Assembly: GCA_030248215.1 (NCBI GenBank)
Contig: JASANG010003185.1
Location: 123,081-187,080 of the forward strand
Direction of reading: 5' to 3'
From: Enoplolaimus lenunculus
Lineage: Eukaryota; Nematoda; Enoplea; Enoplida; Thoracostomopsidae
DNA: 64,000 bases
Shown here one piece after another: positions 1 to 11,341 of the stretch; the first letter of the stretch is position 1; every line of letters begins with the position of its first letter. Position numbers and translations under genes: made by a program. The notes beneath the pieces were generated by a model. It did not search any database. It saw only the letters and a program-made list of their open reading frames with translations, and was not told the DNA's origin.

Positions 1-200
1 TTTTCTTTTTAAGAAATTGCGACCGGTGGAAAATTATAAAATTATTTTATTAGTTCGTTGCGCGTGGGTTGGTTGAAATAATCCGCTTGTCATCGGCGCA
101 TTTTCTTTTTAAGAAATTGCGACCGGTGGAAAATTATAAAATTATTTTATTAGTTCGTTGCGCGTGGGTTGGTTGAAATAATCCGCTTGTCATCGGCGCA
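1..200. repeat. 100-bp tandem duplication
   Basis: Bases 1-100 are repeated as bases 101-200 without a visible difference. The array may continue to the left of the window. No coding signal is seen in it. Confidence 0.95.
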
Positions 201-354
201 GTATTGTTATTGAACGTGTGACTTGGTTTGATAATGAGCTGAGGCAAAAATGCAGTTATAAGTGTATTTGATTTATCGGAAAAGTTAAAGCTATGAACGA
301 CAAAATTTGGACGCATTATTCGATACGCCCACGTTGTACCCGTGTCCCCATTGA

Positions 355-620
355 TACTTGATGGTGATTTTGTTGTTACCCCCGTCCGAAATTGAAACTT
401 GATGGTGATTTTGTTGTTACCCCCGTCCGAAATTGAAACTTGATGGTGATTTTGTTGTTATCCCCGTCCGAAATTGAAACTTGATGGTGATTTTGTTGTT
501 ATCCCCGTCCGAAATTGAAACTTGATGGTGATTTTGTTGTTACCCCCGTCCGAAATTGAAACTTGATGGGTGATTTTGTTGTTACCCCCGTCCGAAATTG
601 AAAGTTGATGGTGATTTTAT
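355..620. repeat. 41-bp minisatellite, about 6.5 copies
   Basis: A unit containing TTGATGGTGATTTTGTTGTT followed by ACCCCCGTCCGAAA repeats at a 41-bp step (ATGGTG at 361, 402, 443, 484, 525, then about 566 and 608). Copies differ by single bases (ACCCCC or ATCCCC) and one inserted G. It is non-coding. Confidence 0.93.
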
Positions 621-1467
621 TGTAACATTATACCATGCAACATTGTTTGCGTAATTTTCGTACAAATTAACCTTCCGCAGTCCAAGGTTTACGCTTTAGA
701 CTTAATAGTTACGTTCGTTTGTGTGTTTTGTTGTGTTTTTTGTCCAAAAGCATATTTTGCGTGATTTCTATTCTTAATTTTGTAACTTTTTTTGATATAT
801 TTCCGTTTATTTTCTATTTTCTTGATAGGGCAAGGGACAGAGTCGTAAGCAAAAAAATGTTAAACTCTAAATAAGTTGAGTAACTCGTGAAAATAATAGT
901 TGTACGTAGGTCCGTTTACGTATGTATAATTTTGTACAAATAGTTTGGCGAGCCCGTAGTTAAGGGGAAGCCAGGGAGAGCTCAACTCTGTGTGGAAAAA
1001 TTTTGGCCATCCCTAGAAGATTTTCAATCTTGCTTGTAAGTCATTGAAAACCCTTGAATGCGACTGTTGAAAAATTTTGCCCCCACCCTCCTACCAAGGT
1101 GAACTGGCTACGGGCCTGAGTTTGGGCGGCTTATATACATAAGTATATATTTTGGTGTCGATCACATGGTATTTGTTTACTCTACCACCCAGGCTTGTAT
1201 ATACCACCCAGGCTTGTAAGCCAGCTCACCTTGCTGGGGATAGGTGGCTGAAATTTTTCAGGTTTAACACACAAGAGTTTTCATTGACTTACAAGCAACG
1301 ATCAAAAATTTCTAGTGGGGGCGCAAAGAAGTTTTCCAGGGTGGCTGGGACGGCCGTTGCAACTAAGGCCCGTCTCCACCAAAATCAAAGTTTAAGCTTT
1401 AGAGTAAACCTAAGCTAAAGAGTCGCCGTATGCTAAAGTCTATTTTACCCATTACTCAGTCTGTTAT
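621..1467. other. Spacer with degenerate CAGGC-ended transposon remnants
   Basis: I find no supportable gene. Around 945-1122 and 1185-1250 there are ends resembling CAGGCCCGTAGCCA and its complement TGGCTACGGGCCTG. The same ends delimit the better preserved hAT-like element at 37483-37638. The long plus frame at 1152-1418 runs through this repeat material and is not a gene. Confidence 0.5.
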
Positions 1468-1475
1468 ATATGGGG

Positions 1476-1844
1476 CAGGGTGCAACCGGAATTCCGGTTC
1501 CGGTCCGCATCACCTCCGGTTCGGGTACATTAAATATTCCGGTGTTATAATTTGGCCGTTTTTTAACTTTGCTAATCTTTAAGAATCTCTTTAGAAAGCC
1601 ACTTGTATTCCGAATATAAGCCATTGATGGTGGATTTCACTTCAGTTGACGACGAAAATCTAAAATACAACAAATAAAATAAATATCTATGTTCGACTAA
1701 GGTTATTTCACAAATAATAGAGAAAAAATAAGATTAAAATGAAATTTTTGGTGAAATGCATTTTTCACTTTCCGCTTCCGGTTCCGGTAAAATTTTCAAA
1801 TTCCGGTTCCGGTTCCGGTAAATTGTAATTCCGGTTGCACCCTG
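1476..1844. mobile_element. hAT-like non-autonomous element, CAGGGTGCAACCGG family
   Basis: The termini are inverted: CAGGGTGCAACCGGAATTCC on the left and a matching end finishing GGTTGCACCCTG on the right. The element is flanked by a perfect 8-bp duplication ATATGGGG (1468-1475 and 1845-1852). Just inside the ends lie runs of CCGGTT/CCGGAA. The 8-bp duplication and the CAGGG terminus are typical of hAT transposons. It has no coding capacity. Confidence 0.85.
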
Positions 1845-1852
1845 ATATGGGG

Positions 1853-2240
1853 TCATTATTTTGTGGGTGAAGTAAGCTACGAAATACAAAAATTCACTAT
1901 AACTCAGAGCTGGCAGTGTATCGACATCCGGTTCCGGATTCTTTTTATTTTATGCCATCATCATTTGGTAACCTACGGTGGGGGCGCAATATATAATACT
2001 ACAGTTTTCGCTCGCAAGAAGCTAAAACGTAATTTTAGCATTAAATTTTAACACAAAGTTTTGGTTTTTAAAGTCTGGAAACTGGTCCGCAAGGCGCTTC
2101 TTGCTACGACATTGATCCAAGCCACAACGTCTCAAGGTTCAACAATACATAGACGTTTAATAACGCACGTATGTGCCTTAGGTTCTTGCATTTGCCTCTT
2201 ATCATGGTTATTGCAGTATTGATGTAAATTGTTAATCATA
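1853..2240. other. Spacer, nothing recognised
   Basis: The stretch is AT-rich with only short chance reading frames. I see no repeat end, RNA gene or exon in it. Confidence 0.5.
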
Positions 2241-2586
2241 TCAAGAGTGGATGATCACTCTTTATAACAAGAGTGTGCAACTGGGTATATTCTGTGTATT
2301 AAACAATGTACCCGGCACGCGTTGCGTTTTTGGCCTACCCCCCTTGTTTAGGGGATCTGTATGCAGTTTTATATCGTAGTAATGCTAGGAGGAAATTGTA
2401 ACCCAACCCCTTGTTTAAGGGGGGTAGGTGTACTGAAACATACTTACTGTTAATCTCTTGCTTAAACCCCCCTGATTGAGGGGGGGGGGGTCGAACAAAA
2501 ATGCAACGCGTGCTGGTACATTCTTTAATACACAGAATGTACACAGTTGCACACTCTTGTTATAAAGAGTGATCGTCCAGTCTTGA
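2241..2586. mobile_element. MITE with ~95-bp inverted ends
   Basis: The left arm starts TCAAGAGTGGATGATCACTC. It is matched as a reverse complement by the arm ending GATCGTCCAGTCTTGA at 2586, and the match continues about 95 bp inward with a few differences. The centre holds short inverted GGGG/CCCC tracts. The minus reading frames at 2335-2600 are by-products of the arms. The superfamily cannot be decided. Confidence 0.8.
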
Positions 2587-2858
2587 TCGTATGAACACAC
2601 GATAGTGATGGTTCGCGCTTCTCAAGTGCGTATTTTTAGTTTAGTTGCATGTTGATACTCAAGTAATACCAGACTTATTTCATTTCAATTTATAGTACAC
2701 TAGTATCCTGGTCCGTAGGAAATATCTGTGCCAATGGATTTGCCAAACGAGCGTGGCCTTCTTCAGTAGTTACGGTTAAAAAAAACTCCTTACAGAAAGT
2801 GCACGAAATTTTCCATTTTGGTTCAGCACTTTTTACCCGTTAGCTAATATATGTTTAC

Positions 2859-4993
2859 CCGGAGCCTTTGGTAGTCGAGCATGCAGCCTTCAACGACAAT
2901 GTGGACGTTGTTTTGTTGCTTTTCGCACTTATAATAGAACTTTTCGCCGTCCCATGTTTCTTCTGAAAAGTATAACATTTTGTGGTTTTGTCTTCTCTTG
3001 TCAGCGTGCGATCGTATGCACCTAATGACTCTGAGACTTGGGATAAAAACAATGAAAAATTGCTGTTTACAAGCAGGATTTAGGGTGGTGTTTGTGCCAT
3101 TTTGCTGCCAATTCAGCTCAACAATCAAAATTATATTTCGACTTGTCTTGTTTACTACGCTTTACAAACTTGTTTTTCGAGCCATTTTGAAACTAATTCT
3201 GATCCTATGGTCCTTTCGGGGCACTTTCTTCTGATCCTATGGTTCTTTCGGGACACTTTCTTCTGATCCTATGGTCCTTTCGGGGCACTTTCTTCTGATC
3301 CTGTGGTCCTTTCGGGGCACTTTCTTCTGATCCTATGGTCCTTTCGAGGCACTTTCTTCTGATCCTATGGTCCTTTCGGTGCACTTTCACTTCTGGTTTA
3401 GTACATATTGTTTGCTATAATTTGGTATTTTTTATGCCAACCACCCCGAAACGCTTTGGAGACACTTGAAGCGTTCGTGGGAAAAGTTAAGTAATGAAAG
3501 TTGAAACAACAAATTTAAAATATGTAAATGAAATTTATTCGCGGTCAGGATATGCGTAAGAATAGCGTCCCCAGCACCAAATAGGTCCGAGGGGATCAGC
3601 ACTAAAATATTTCACAGCTCTACAACATCGTGGTGTCCGCGAAAAAATGTTTAGTTTGCCTAGAAAGGGGTCTGCCACCAGGGGTCGGCCCCCCAGTTGA
3701 GGAGGTGGGGTGTACTACCGGCGACTTTTGACTGTCCGCTTACATCGAAATAAAATTCTGGATCCGGCAGTGGCATAGTTATATGCGTACAACTACGCAT
3801 TGCTACCAGGGTTCAACCGGAATTCCTGTTCCGGCCAGAATTCCTTCAACAATTGAATTCCTGTTCAGATGCATAAACCGGAATTTTTACGGTTTTGTGG
3901 CAAATTATTCCTAATCATTTTAAATATTGGAAACTTTGTCTTTGAAAAATGTTTTATGTCAAAATTAGTGTTTTTGTACTTAGTCCAATTTTGTTAATAA
4001 ACTATTTCTGTTGTGTTTTCACAAAACTTGATGACGAAATAGCTGAAAATTCGCTAAAACTATTTTTTGGCAAGTTTTCTAAAACGTCCAACAGTAATTC
4101 GATGATGAAAATTATTTCAGTTTCGGGTTTCTGTTCCTGTTCCGGTTGCTTCAAAGAAATTCAATTCCTGTTCCGGCAAAATTTAATTCCTTTTGAAACC
4201 CATGCTTGCTGCCTACACATAAAATATTAACGAATTAGTTCATGACATTGCAAATCAAAAAATTGAAAAACAATAATTTTAACGTATATGATTGTAATGT
4301 TAATACGGTGTTTTATTGAATTTGTCAAGGTGTAATATCTTTCGTTAAATGGGTCTAGCGAGATTTTGTTATAAGTGATAGCAATTCTTTAACCATTAAC
4401 AACAGGGTTCAGTTGAAGCCGGATATTGAGAATCAAGCCCATGTATAGAACAGGGCCGGAAACTTTTCCTGCGGGTCTATGATAGAATCAGCTTAAGCTT
4501 TAGACTAACTTTTTGGCATAGTCGTAGGTTTAGGCTTAGGCTTAGGAACAGGTTCAACTTTAGGCTTAGGAATAGGTTCATCTTTACTCTTAGGCTTAGG
4601 CTTAGGAATAGGCTCATCCATACGCTTAGGCTTAGGCTTCGGCTTAGGAATATGCTTATACTACTGTTTCGGCCCTGTTGTATACATGTTCTCGAGAATC
4701 ATATCACTAAGTATTACCAGGTAAAAACGTTCGACCATTTGCGTAACAACCATGCGGTATAATGCGTAAATAATCTTCATTATCAACAGTGCATTTCATG
4801 ACATATTGTCCGTCAACGAACGTTTCACCGACTCGAATACGCCTATAATTCGCGTCCATACAGCCGCCTTTTTCGAGCTTACCGTTGTAGTTACATCGGT
4901 ACCAGTAAACGCCACGGACAGGTTCAGATCCAAGAGTATAGCCTCCTGGGCAGCTGCGCGGCACTGCGGCGAAAGCCAACGGAGCGTATAAGG
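2859..4993 (-). CDS. MIG-18-like fibronectin type I domain protein (two internal exons)
   Basis: Two exons splice in phase. Exon 4993-4718 starts after TTTTCAG and ends at a GTAATA donor with one base left over. Exon 2962-2859 starts after TTTTCAG and ends at GTAAAC. The joined product has nematode secreted modules resembling the fibronectin type I fold of C. elegans MIG-18: paired cysteines, a VGETFVDGQYVMKC-type segment, a GC, then ETWDGEKFYYKC and another GC. Family members are extracellular proteins of basement membrane and gonad migration; the role here is inferred. The intron holds a T1 telomere-repeat element, a 32-bp minisatellite and a hAT-like element. Exons for the signal peptide and the C-terminus were not found. 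Family assignment is good, the model is partial. Confidence 0.72.
3199..3390. repeat. 32-bp minisatellite, 6 copies
   Basis: A unit starting CTGATCCTATGGTCCTTTCG repeats at 3199, 3231, 3263, 3295, 3327 and 3359 with one or two changes per copy. It lies in an intron of the MIG-18-like gene. The minus frame of repeated RKDHRIRRK-like residues is an artefact of the array. Confidence 0.92.
3807..4204. mobile_element. Degenerate hAT-like element of the CAGGG family
   Basis: The left end CAGGGTTCAACCGGAATTCC matches the family at 1476. The right end has decayed to GAAACCCATG. The flanks ATTGCTAC and CTTGCTGC agree at 6 of 8 bases, consistent with an old 8-bp target duplication. The interior is CCGGAA/TTCCGG rich. 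Confidence 0.6.
4436..4693. mobile_element. T1 telomere-repeat TIR element
   Basis: It starts AGCCCATGTATAGAACAGGG and ends near GGCCCTGTTGTATACATG. It is flanked by a perfect 8-bp duplication GAGAATCA (4428-4435 and 4694-4701). The interior holds about ten TTAGGC units in short runs after the conserved block AAGCTTTAGACTAA. It sits in an intron of the MIG-18-like gene. Confidence 0.85.
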
Positions 4994-5183
4994 CTGAAAA
5001 GGAATTTATATGAGCTGCCGCGAAAGGTTCTGGTGGTAGGTAATATGATGTAAGCAGAATTATGATTCAGACGCATAGTATACAAGGGACGAATGTGGTA
5101 AACGTGAAGTGGTTTCCGTGTAATTGTTGCAAGGATGATGAAAATAGACACCTAACTAGATTTAGAATATCCTGCGGACTCGT

Positions 5184-5407
5184 AAGCCCGTATTCTCAAA
5201 TGCGTGTAGCACCTATCACCTGTTGGTGATAGGTCCTGTAACTTGTCAACCGGAGCATGGTAAGCGTCGAAATTCAGCATACTATTCGCGTTTGATTTGC
5301 CCTACTTCTGTACCAAATTACGAAATGTGCAATTGCAGATGTGGCCAGTTTGAAAACCTATCGCTAAGTGATGATAGGTGCTATACGCATTTGAGAATAT
5401 GGGCCTT
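5184..5407. mobile_element. MITE with ~36-bp inverted ends
   Basis: The left end AAGCCCGTATTCTCAAATGC runs on into GTAGCACCTATCA. The right end is its reverse complement with two or three changes, ending GAGAATATGGGCCTT. The interior shows GGTGATAG inverted repeats. No coding capacity. Confidence 0.75.
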
Positions 5408-5693
5408 AGATGTGACACCCATTTGCTCGATGTGCTCTCAAAAAGTTCTACATGAGGTTGTACTGGCCTGAAAAAACTATGGTTAAGCAAGCTTCTGCTC
5501 GTGGTATCGCGACAACTCGCCGACCCACAACTTGTAATCCGAAATTTCGTCCACTCGACAAATCGTCTACCGTTGTTATGCTTATGCTTACGCTTACCCT
5601 TAGGATTATGCTTAAATTTATTAATAGGCTTTAGGACACTGTTGGTCGACGAATTATCGCAGATTTCCTGCTGGTATATTGATGGGTTATTAG

Positions 5694-6082
5694 CAGGGTG
5701 CACCCGCAATTACAATTTACCGGAACCGGAACCGGAATTTGAAAAAATTACAGGAAGCGGAACCGGAAAATGAATAATACATGCCACCGAAAAATTCATT
5801 TTAATTTTCTTTTTTGCAATATTATTTGGAAATAACCCTAGTTGGAGATAGGTATTCATTTTATCTGCTGTATGTAAGGTTTTCCTAAACCACGGAAGCG
5901 AAATCTACCTTCGATGGTTTATTTTCGGCGATTGTCAAGGTTTACATACTATATTAATGAAATCTATTTAATTTTTACTGTCATTTTTAGTAAAATATTT
6001 AATACCGGAATTTTTTTCGGTATCAATTTACCGGAACCGGAAGGTGAAAAAATGTTGAAACCGGAATACCGGCTGCACGCTG
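5694..6082. mobile_element. hAT-like element of the CAGGG family
   Basis: It begins CAGGGTGCACCCGCAATTAC and ends ACCGGCTGCACGCTG, between perfect 8-bp duplications GTTATTAG (5686-5693 and 6083-6090). Runs of CCGGAA lie inside both ends. Same family as 1476-1844, in opposite internal orientation. Confidence 0.85.
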
Positions 6083-6774
6083 GTTATTAGCAATAAGTAT
6101 ATGAATTATGTTCGTATTTTAGCGCTGTATTAAAGTCTTTACGGAATTTGATCGAAACGTTTTAAATTTCTGGTTCTGGTGCGTGTGTTACCGTTGGTCG
6201 GATCAGAGTGGGAAGTGGGTAAGGATTTTTCTATCCGATCCGCGCTTTACCCACGCAGACAAGAATTTTTTTTACCCGCGAGTATATCCGCGCAAATAAA
6301 ATCTACCCACGACCCGTCTTTTACCCGTGGTCCCACTGTGGATCGATGGTATGATTTTGTTTAATTTCAAATAGGAGACAAAAATGTCTATCGAAATGCA
6401 AGAAACAGCGCTCTTAGATCAAAGCATCTCCCGGTATTTATTTCTCGGTAGCATAAAATCGGTAATTGTTACGGTGGCGGTATACTTTTGATGACGTCCG
6501 GCGCCGTCCGTCACCGTCCGGCACCACACGACAAGTAGGTATATAAAGCGTCACCCGAATACGTAAGCTAAGCGTTACATAATGAGGTTCAAATTGTTAG
6601 CATACACAGCTGAATTATGTACAAGAACAGTTGTCGAACTCACCGAATACTATAGCGGACAACATTGTAGTACCTAACGCGGCCTTAATAACGGCCGTTG
6701 AAATAAACAAAATTAAGATTAATTCACCTGAAATATAAGACCTGGTGACAGAGTTCTTTTGGTTGTAAGATAAT

Positions 6775-7147
6775 GGCTGGGTTTCTGAAATCTTATTTAA
6801 GTATTTACTTAAGTTGTACTCAAGTAATTACTTAAGTCGCCGACTTAAGTAAATACTTCAAGTTTCGAGCAAAAACAAATAAACGCATATGTGAGCTATT
6901 GTCATAACAAGGAAGTAATACGTAGTTATGCTTTATATTGAAGAGGCACCGTGAGTCTTACAATTTTAATTGGACTAGGGTTATTATGTGTGAACGGTAA
7001 ATTTGTAATCTATCAAATTAGTGAGCGATTTAAGTAATTACTATAACTTAAGTACGTTCTTAAAAACGACAAAATGGTGTTAAGTGACTACTTAACACGT
7101 GCTTAAGTACTAAGTCGTACTTAAGTACGAGTTTTGGAAACCAAGCC
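6775..7147. mobile_element. Foldback element rich in TACTTAAGT
   Basis: The ends GGCTGGGTTTCTGAAA and TTTTGGAAACCAAGCC are inverted. Each arm contains repeated TACTTAAGT and AAGTAATTACTTAAG blocks, which can pair within and between arms. No open frame and no clear target duplication. Confidence 0.65.
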
Positions 7148-7511
7148 GATGTCTCGTTTTGTTTTGGTCGAAATAGATTATGTTTGAAAACGGCTGTTTC
7201 TTACAATAAAAATTAATTTTTTCATCAATTCAACTTAGAATTGTGTCAAATGTAAGGCTATCAATGGCGTTAGTTTGTTTGAAACTTTGGCCCATGCGTT
7301 CACCAAATATATCAGTTATATTATTAGGCTGTCGTAGTATAGCTTGTGTATGCTACCGACCTCTGTGCAGGTAGCGTAGAATACAGGAGTGTAAAAATTG
7401 TGGTATAGTGTTCGGAAGATAGTGATGGTCAATTGCGTTTGCGATGGTATATCACATTTCCTCGACTGTTCACCAAATCGACCGACAGCTTGTAACCTGA
7501 GATGTTGTAAA

Positions 7512-7907
7512 CAGGGTGCGACCGGATAGCCGGCTCCTGTATACTATCTGACAAAAAATCCGGTTCCGGTATCCGGCATAAACCTACCTGATACCGGATT
7601 TCGGTGATGATTTCGTAAATCTCATAATTATTGGAAATTATGTTGTGAGATATTACGTTTTCAGTCCTATTACATCTAAGTATACAGTATTGGTTTAAAG
7701 CAGTATTTTTGCACATGCTTAAGGCTGCGATTCGGATTTTATTATCGAAACAAACCTATTATTTGCAGCTTCCCACAATTCGCTCCTTATATAAACGCAA
7801 TATTCCGTTTAACTAAAAATAAATTAACAGTTACTGACACGTTAACGTGTTAACAATTCATTTATCCGGTTCCCGTATCCGGTTCTTTGCGATCCGGTCG
7901 CACCCTG
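7512..7907. mobile_element. hAT-like element, CAGGGTGCGACCGGATA variant
   Basis: Its ends are CAGGGTGCGACCGGATAGCC and GATCCGGTCGCACCCTG. The flanks GTTGTAAA and GCGGTAAA agree at 6 of 8 positions, an old 8-bp duplication. The termini carry CCGGTATCC motifs in place of CCGGAA. Other copies of the variant are at 18846-18938 and, degenerate, at about 47190. Confidence 0.75.
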
Positions 7908-7987
7908 GCGGTAAATCCTACAATTTGTCGGCCATCATCATGGTTTCGCGGCGTATTCATATACGTATCTTGTAGTACCAAATTCAT

Positions 7988-8128
7988 GGTATATAGAGCC
8001 ATTGTAGCGAAAAGTTTGCATGGCTGCGTAAGCTCAGTGATTAGAGCAGCGGATCGGTAATCCGTACGGCGTGGATTCGAGCCCCACCGCATGCGTAGCA
8101 AAATTTTCGTGAAGGGCTCTATATGGTA
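7988..8128 (+). mobile_element. tRNA-like sequence in a long inverted-repeat hairpin
   Basis: The core 8022-8094 has tRNA layout: a D arm GCTC..GAGC, an anticodon-type stem GCGGA/TCCGT around TCGGTAA, and a T arm with TTCGAGC. Loop base 33 is C instead of the usual T, two acceptor pairs are lost, and the T stem has a mismatch, so it is not a normal tRNA gene. Outside the core, ATAGAGCC..GCGAAAAGTTT and AAAATTTTCG..GGGCTCTAT are inverted, extending the acceptor stem into a long hairpin. Confidence 0.55.
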
Positions 8129-9309
8129 CTGTTTAACTTATAATTACGATTATAATCAAGCTTAGGCTTACGGTTATATTCTAAGGTTAGGTTTGGAGCG
8201 GCCGGGCGGCTGTTAGTCGGGTAACGAGTTGTATTACAAGAGGTGTTTAGCGCATGGAAACCAAAAAAACGTATCCGCAAAGATGCGGATATATGCGTAT
8301 AATTATGTACAAATAAGACTTACAGAAAAAGCAATAATAACAAATTTACCAGTAAAACAATGTGTAAAATAATTAATGATTAAGGCGAGTTTGGTTGACT
8401 GGTTTTAATGAATTTTTGCGACTTTTTTTCAATCAAAAGCGGTACCCAAAGTGCGTTCACCTAATTGTTTTTTTGTGGCTAAGCTTTGCCGTTGTTATGC
8501 ATGCATGCAGTACGCGCAGTTGGCAAATATTGCATGAGTTTGGTGTGGTATTTTTGTGAAAATAATAAAGTAATGCAAACGATTAAACGTCTAAATGCAA
8601 GCGTTTACGTATTTTTTATGATATTTATTTATGTATTATATATTATATATTATGCATATTATGTATAATATATTATATATAATATATTATATATATTTGT
8701 ATGTCTATGCAAGCGAACAGAAACGCAGCAAGGAATTGCTACTAAACGAGCAGGGCCAGTTATATATGGGGGCAGGAACAAATTTTTAAAGACGAAAATT
8801 TAATTATGCTGTCGATAACATTTTAGGACCGTTGAGCGAAGACGTGTGTACGATGGACGGTGTCCAATCCCCACCCTTCCCCTGCGTGACGTCATCTGTA
8901 CTTGCGACCCTGGAGCGAAAGCTGTTTTATTTTTTAAATTATGTGCCATCAAATTTGTATTGCAAGTTGCGTATAAATTTAATTGGAGTAGTTTAATGGT
9001 GTTATGTAATATACTCGTGATTAGGCGTTGTCATAGAAATAGGTGCAGCTGATGGGCAATCTTGTATGTCGGCAACGCTTTGCGCTGGCAGCTATTAATA
9101 TGACCGTCGTGGATAAATTAGTTTTGTCGCGGTGGAATATAATTACAACACCCACCACCTAATAAACGAATAAGGATCTGAAAAAATTGAACGTTTGCTT
9201 GCCGGCATGTTGACCACTGCGTTGTAAGATTTGTATTTGTTAGCCAGCTGATTTTGAAGCGTAATATTTTTGGTATTGAGATTTTCGGTATTATTGGTTG
9301 AAAAAACCG

Positions 9310-9480
9310 CCCGGGTCCGGTGTTTGTTCTGGCAAAAGGAAATCCCCGGTTCCAAGTCAGTGTATTCCGGGTCCGGGATTTATCTGGCAAAAGGAAATCG
9401 GTTCCAAGTCTGAATATTCCGGGTCCGGGTTTTATCTGGCAAAAGGAAATCCAGTTCCAAGTCAGGGTATTGTTTTTGTC
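9310..9480. repeat. 52-55-bp imperfect tandem repeat, 3 copies
   Basis: GGTCCGG, then a CTGGCAAAAGGAAATC block, then GGTTCCAAGTC recur with GGCAAAAGG at 9331, 9386 and 9438. The reading frames on both strands here come from this array. Confidence 0.8.
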
Positions 9481-10024
9481 GAAAAGTTTGGGATCCGCGT
9501 ATACCCGGAATACTACTAGCATATGGTGGCTGCAAATATCTATATATCTATCGGTCGTCATATTACATCACACGGCGTTCATTTCAAGCTATTCTAGGCA
9601 GCTGAATGTTATGCTAATTGTATGTATATGCAGTAGACGCGGTGTCGTATAGAGTCTAAAATGCATTGGCTGAGTTCCAAATGAATTGTAAGCCTGTTTA
9701 ACTGGTGTCAATGTTTGGATTTTGTTCAAATTTTACGCTGCGCAGTGAAAAAAGTGATTGAACGATTGCAATTAGTGTCACAAATTACTTCCTTTGTACG
9801 CGTTTTTAAGGTATTTTTGGTATTTTTCGATGTGGTATTTGCTGATAAAAATATAGACGATAAAGAAGTTGCTGACGACTGCAATTAATAAGTGTATTTT
9901 AATTTAAATTTTGATTTTGGTTACACTTATTTTGTTAGCAAAAAACTTATCGTATACGTACATTTATATTATTGCAATTAACTTAAATCCGTCTATCGCG
10001 GTAGTTGAAGTGTTGTAAGTGCGG

Positions 10025-10620
10025 GGGTCTTTTCCGTTATCCCCTCCCGAGCCCTGGTCCTACTTTGAAAGTTTTTGCATATTCGAGCTTTTCATGACCT
10101 CTGCTGATGATTCGACGCCTAAATGTGAAGTTTTGAATAATTCGGGTTTTTAAGGCCACAATGTCCCTCCTAGGGACCATAGAAAATTTTTGTCAATAAG
10201 GTTAACAAATTATATAGCATTCGACGCCGCTTACCGTGCTGAGTCGAATGGTGTTAAATTTTCCGCAGTCAGACTTTTGGTTGAAAAGTTATTGTCAAAT
10301 AACTGATTTGGCGCGGTGCCAACGATTTGCGACAGCGCCAAATCAGTTATTTCACCATAATTCGTTAATCGTCTTCTTATTGCCAACAATTTACCACCAC
10401 TAGACTCAGCTTGGCAAGGTACGTCGAATGATAATTTGTTCAAGTTTTTTATAAATTTTTTTGGGGTCCCGAGAAGGTCCTTAAAAAGTCGAATTTTAAA
10501 AAATTCAAATTTAGGCGTGAAATGATCAGCGGAGGTTATGAGAAGCTCAAATATGCAAAAAAAATTCAAAATCGGAACACTTTTGGGCAAACGCGGGCTG
10601 GGAGATAACGGAAAAGACTC
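10025..10620. mobile_element. Foldback element with ~180-bp arms and an inner hairpin
   Basis: The left end GGTCTTTTCCGTTATCCCCT and the right end GATAACGGAAAAGACTC are inverted. The match continues through TTGCATATTCGAGCTT...TGACC and its counterpart near 10520-10560. A second, nearly perfect inverted pair (AATAACTGATTTGGCGC / GCGCCAAATCAGTTATT) lies in the middle near 10290-10352. The 140-residue minus frame at 10231-10653 is a by-product. Confidence 0.75.
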
Positions 10621-11158
10621 GTAAGTACGTAGTTTATTGTGAATTCTGAACAAACATTTAATGTTAAGCTAGTGATGCGTGGAATTGGCCGCCTCATGGG
10701 GCAAGCCGCTGTATATGGGCCAAAAATGGAACAAAAGTTGGGCGAGAAATTTCTGTCAGTTCTGAAATGTTTAGCTGAAAGATAAAAGCTGAAAAAAACT
10801 TTTTTCGACGTATTGAGTATCTAAACATCCATTAAATTTTGCTCGTCAGCCGTTGGCTAAATTAATAGTTTACAACTGCACTGAATAAGTTAAAGTAGCG
10901 ATAAGATAGATTAATTGGCTAAACCTATTGAAATCCAGCATATATAAACATCCAAGTACTGCCAATACTTTGTTATATACATGCTATTTTTGTGAGGCAG
11001 GTGGGTTATGGTTTTTAGCCCCCCCCCCACTTTCAGCTGTGTTTGAGAGGAGTGCTCCAGCTGAACGAATATGTACTTGGTGTAGTAGCGAATCCAGAGC
11101 AATTCTGTGGTAACCAATTTGTTTGACTCCAACAAATGTTGCCGATATTTACTATGTT

Positions 11159-11302
11159 GGCCTGTGTTACATTAAGGGGCATCCAGGTTTCCGGTGGGTC
11201 CACAAAAGAGTAGGTTTTCAGTCTAGATCACATTTTTTGCTTAGGTTTAGGCTTAGGAACACGCTTAATCTACTGTTATGCCCCTAACTTTGACCACTAT
11301 GT
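11159..11302. mobile_element. Degenerate T2 telomere-repeat element
   Basis: GGCCTGTGTTACATTAAGGG at the left and CTACTGTTATGCCCCTAA at the right are T2 ends. The interior has lost most of its TTAGGC units. It ends about 40 bp before the first visible myosin exon. Confidence 0.6.
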
Positions 11303-11341
11303 TTAACGTTTTGCATTTTGATTATCTTTTATTGTTTACAG

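Larger units (their letters stand above)
5000..11341. other. Transposon-filled stretch between the MIG-18-like and myosin exons
   Basis: Beyond the elements listed separately I find no exon that can be defended. The reading frames at 5302-5709, 7862-8101 and 9118-9561 overlap repeats or lack splice support. Two diverged copies of a GGTGGCGGTATAC sequence followed by GTCCG-rich DNA occur at 6470-6545 and, outside this stretch, at 19023-19110. Upstream myosin exons (motor, IQ) should lie to the left of 11342 but none is visible here. Confidence 0.5.

Noticed and set aside
3205-3390. Basic repetitive minus-strand peptide
   Set aside because: Product of the 32-bp tandem array inside an intron.
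5302-5709. 135-residue minus frame as an upstream exon of the MIG-18-like gene
   Set aside because: It crosses a MITE arm and the border of a hAT-like element, and no cysteine pattern or splice phase links it to the exon at 4718-4993.
8022-8094. Functional threonine-type tRNA gene
   Set aside because: Base 33 is not T, the acceptor and T stems have mismatches, and the sequence is embedded in an inverted-repeat hairpin.
10231-10653. 140-residue minus-strand frame
   Set aside because: It spans the arms and inner hairpin of a foldback element and shows no recognisable domain.
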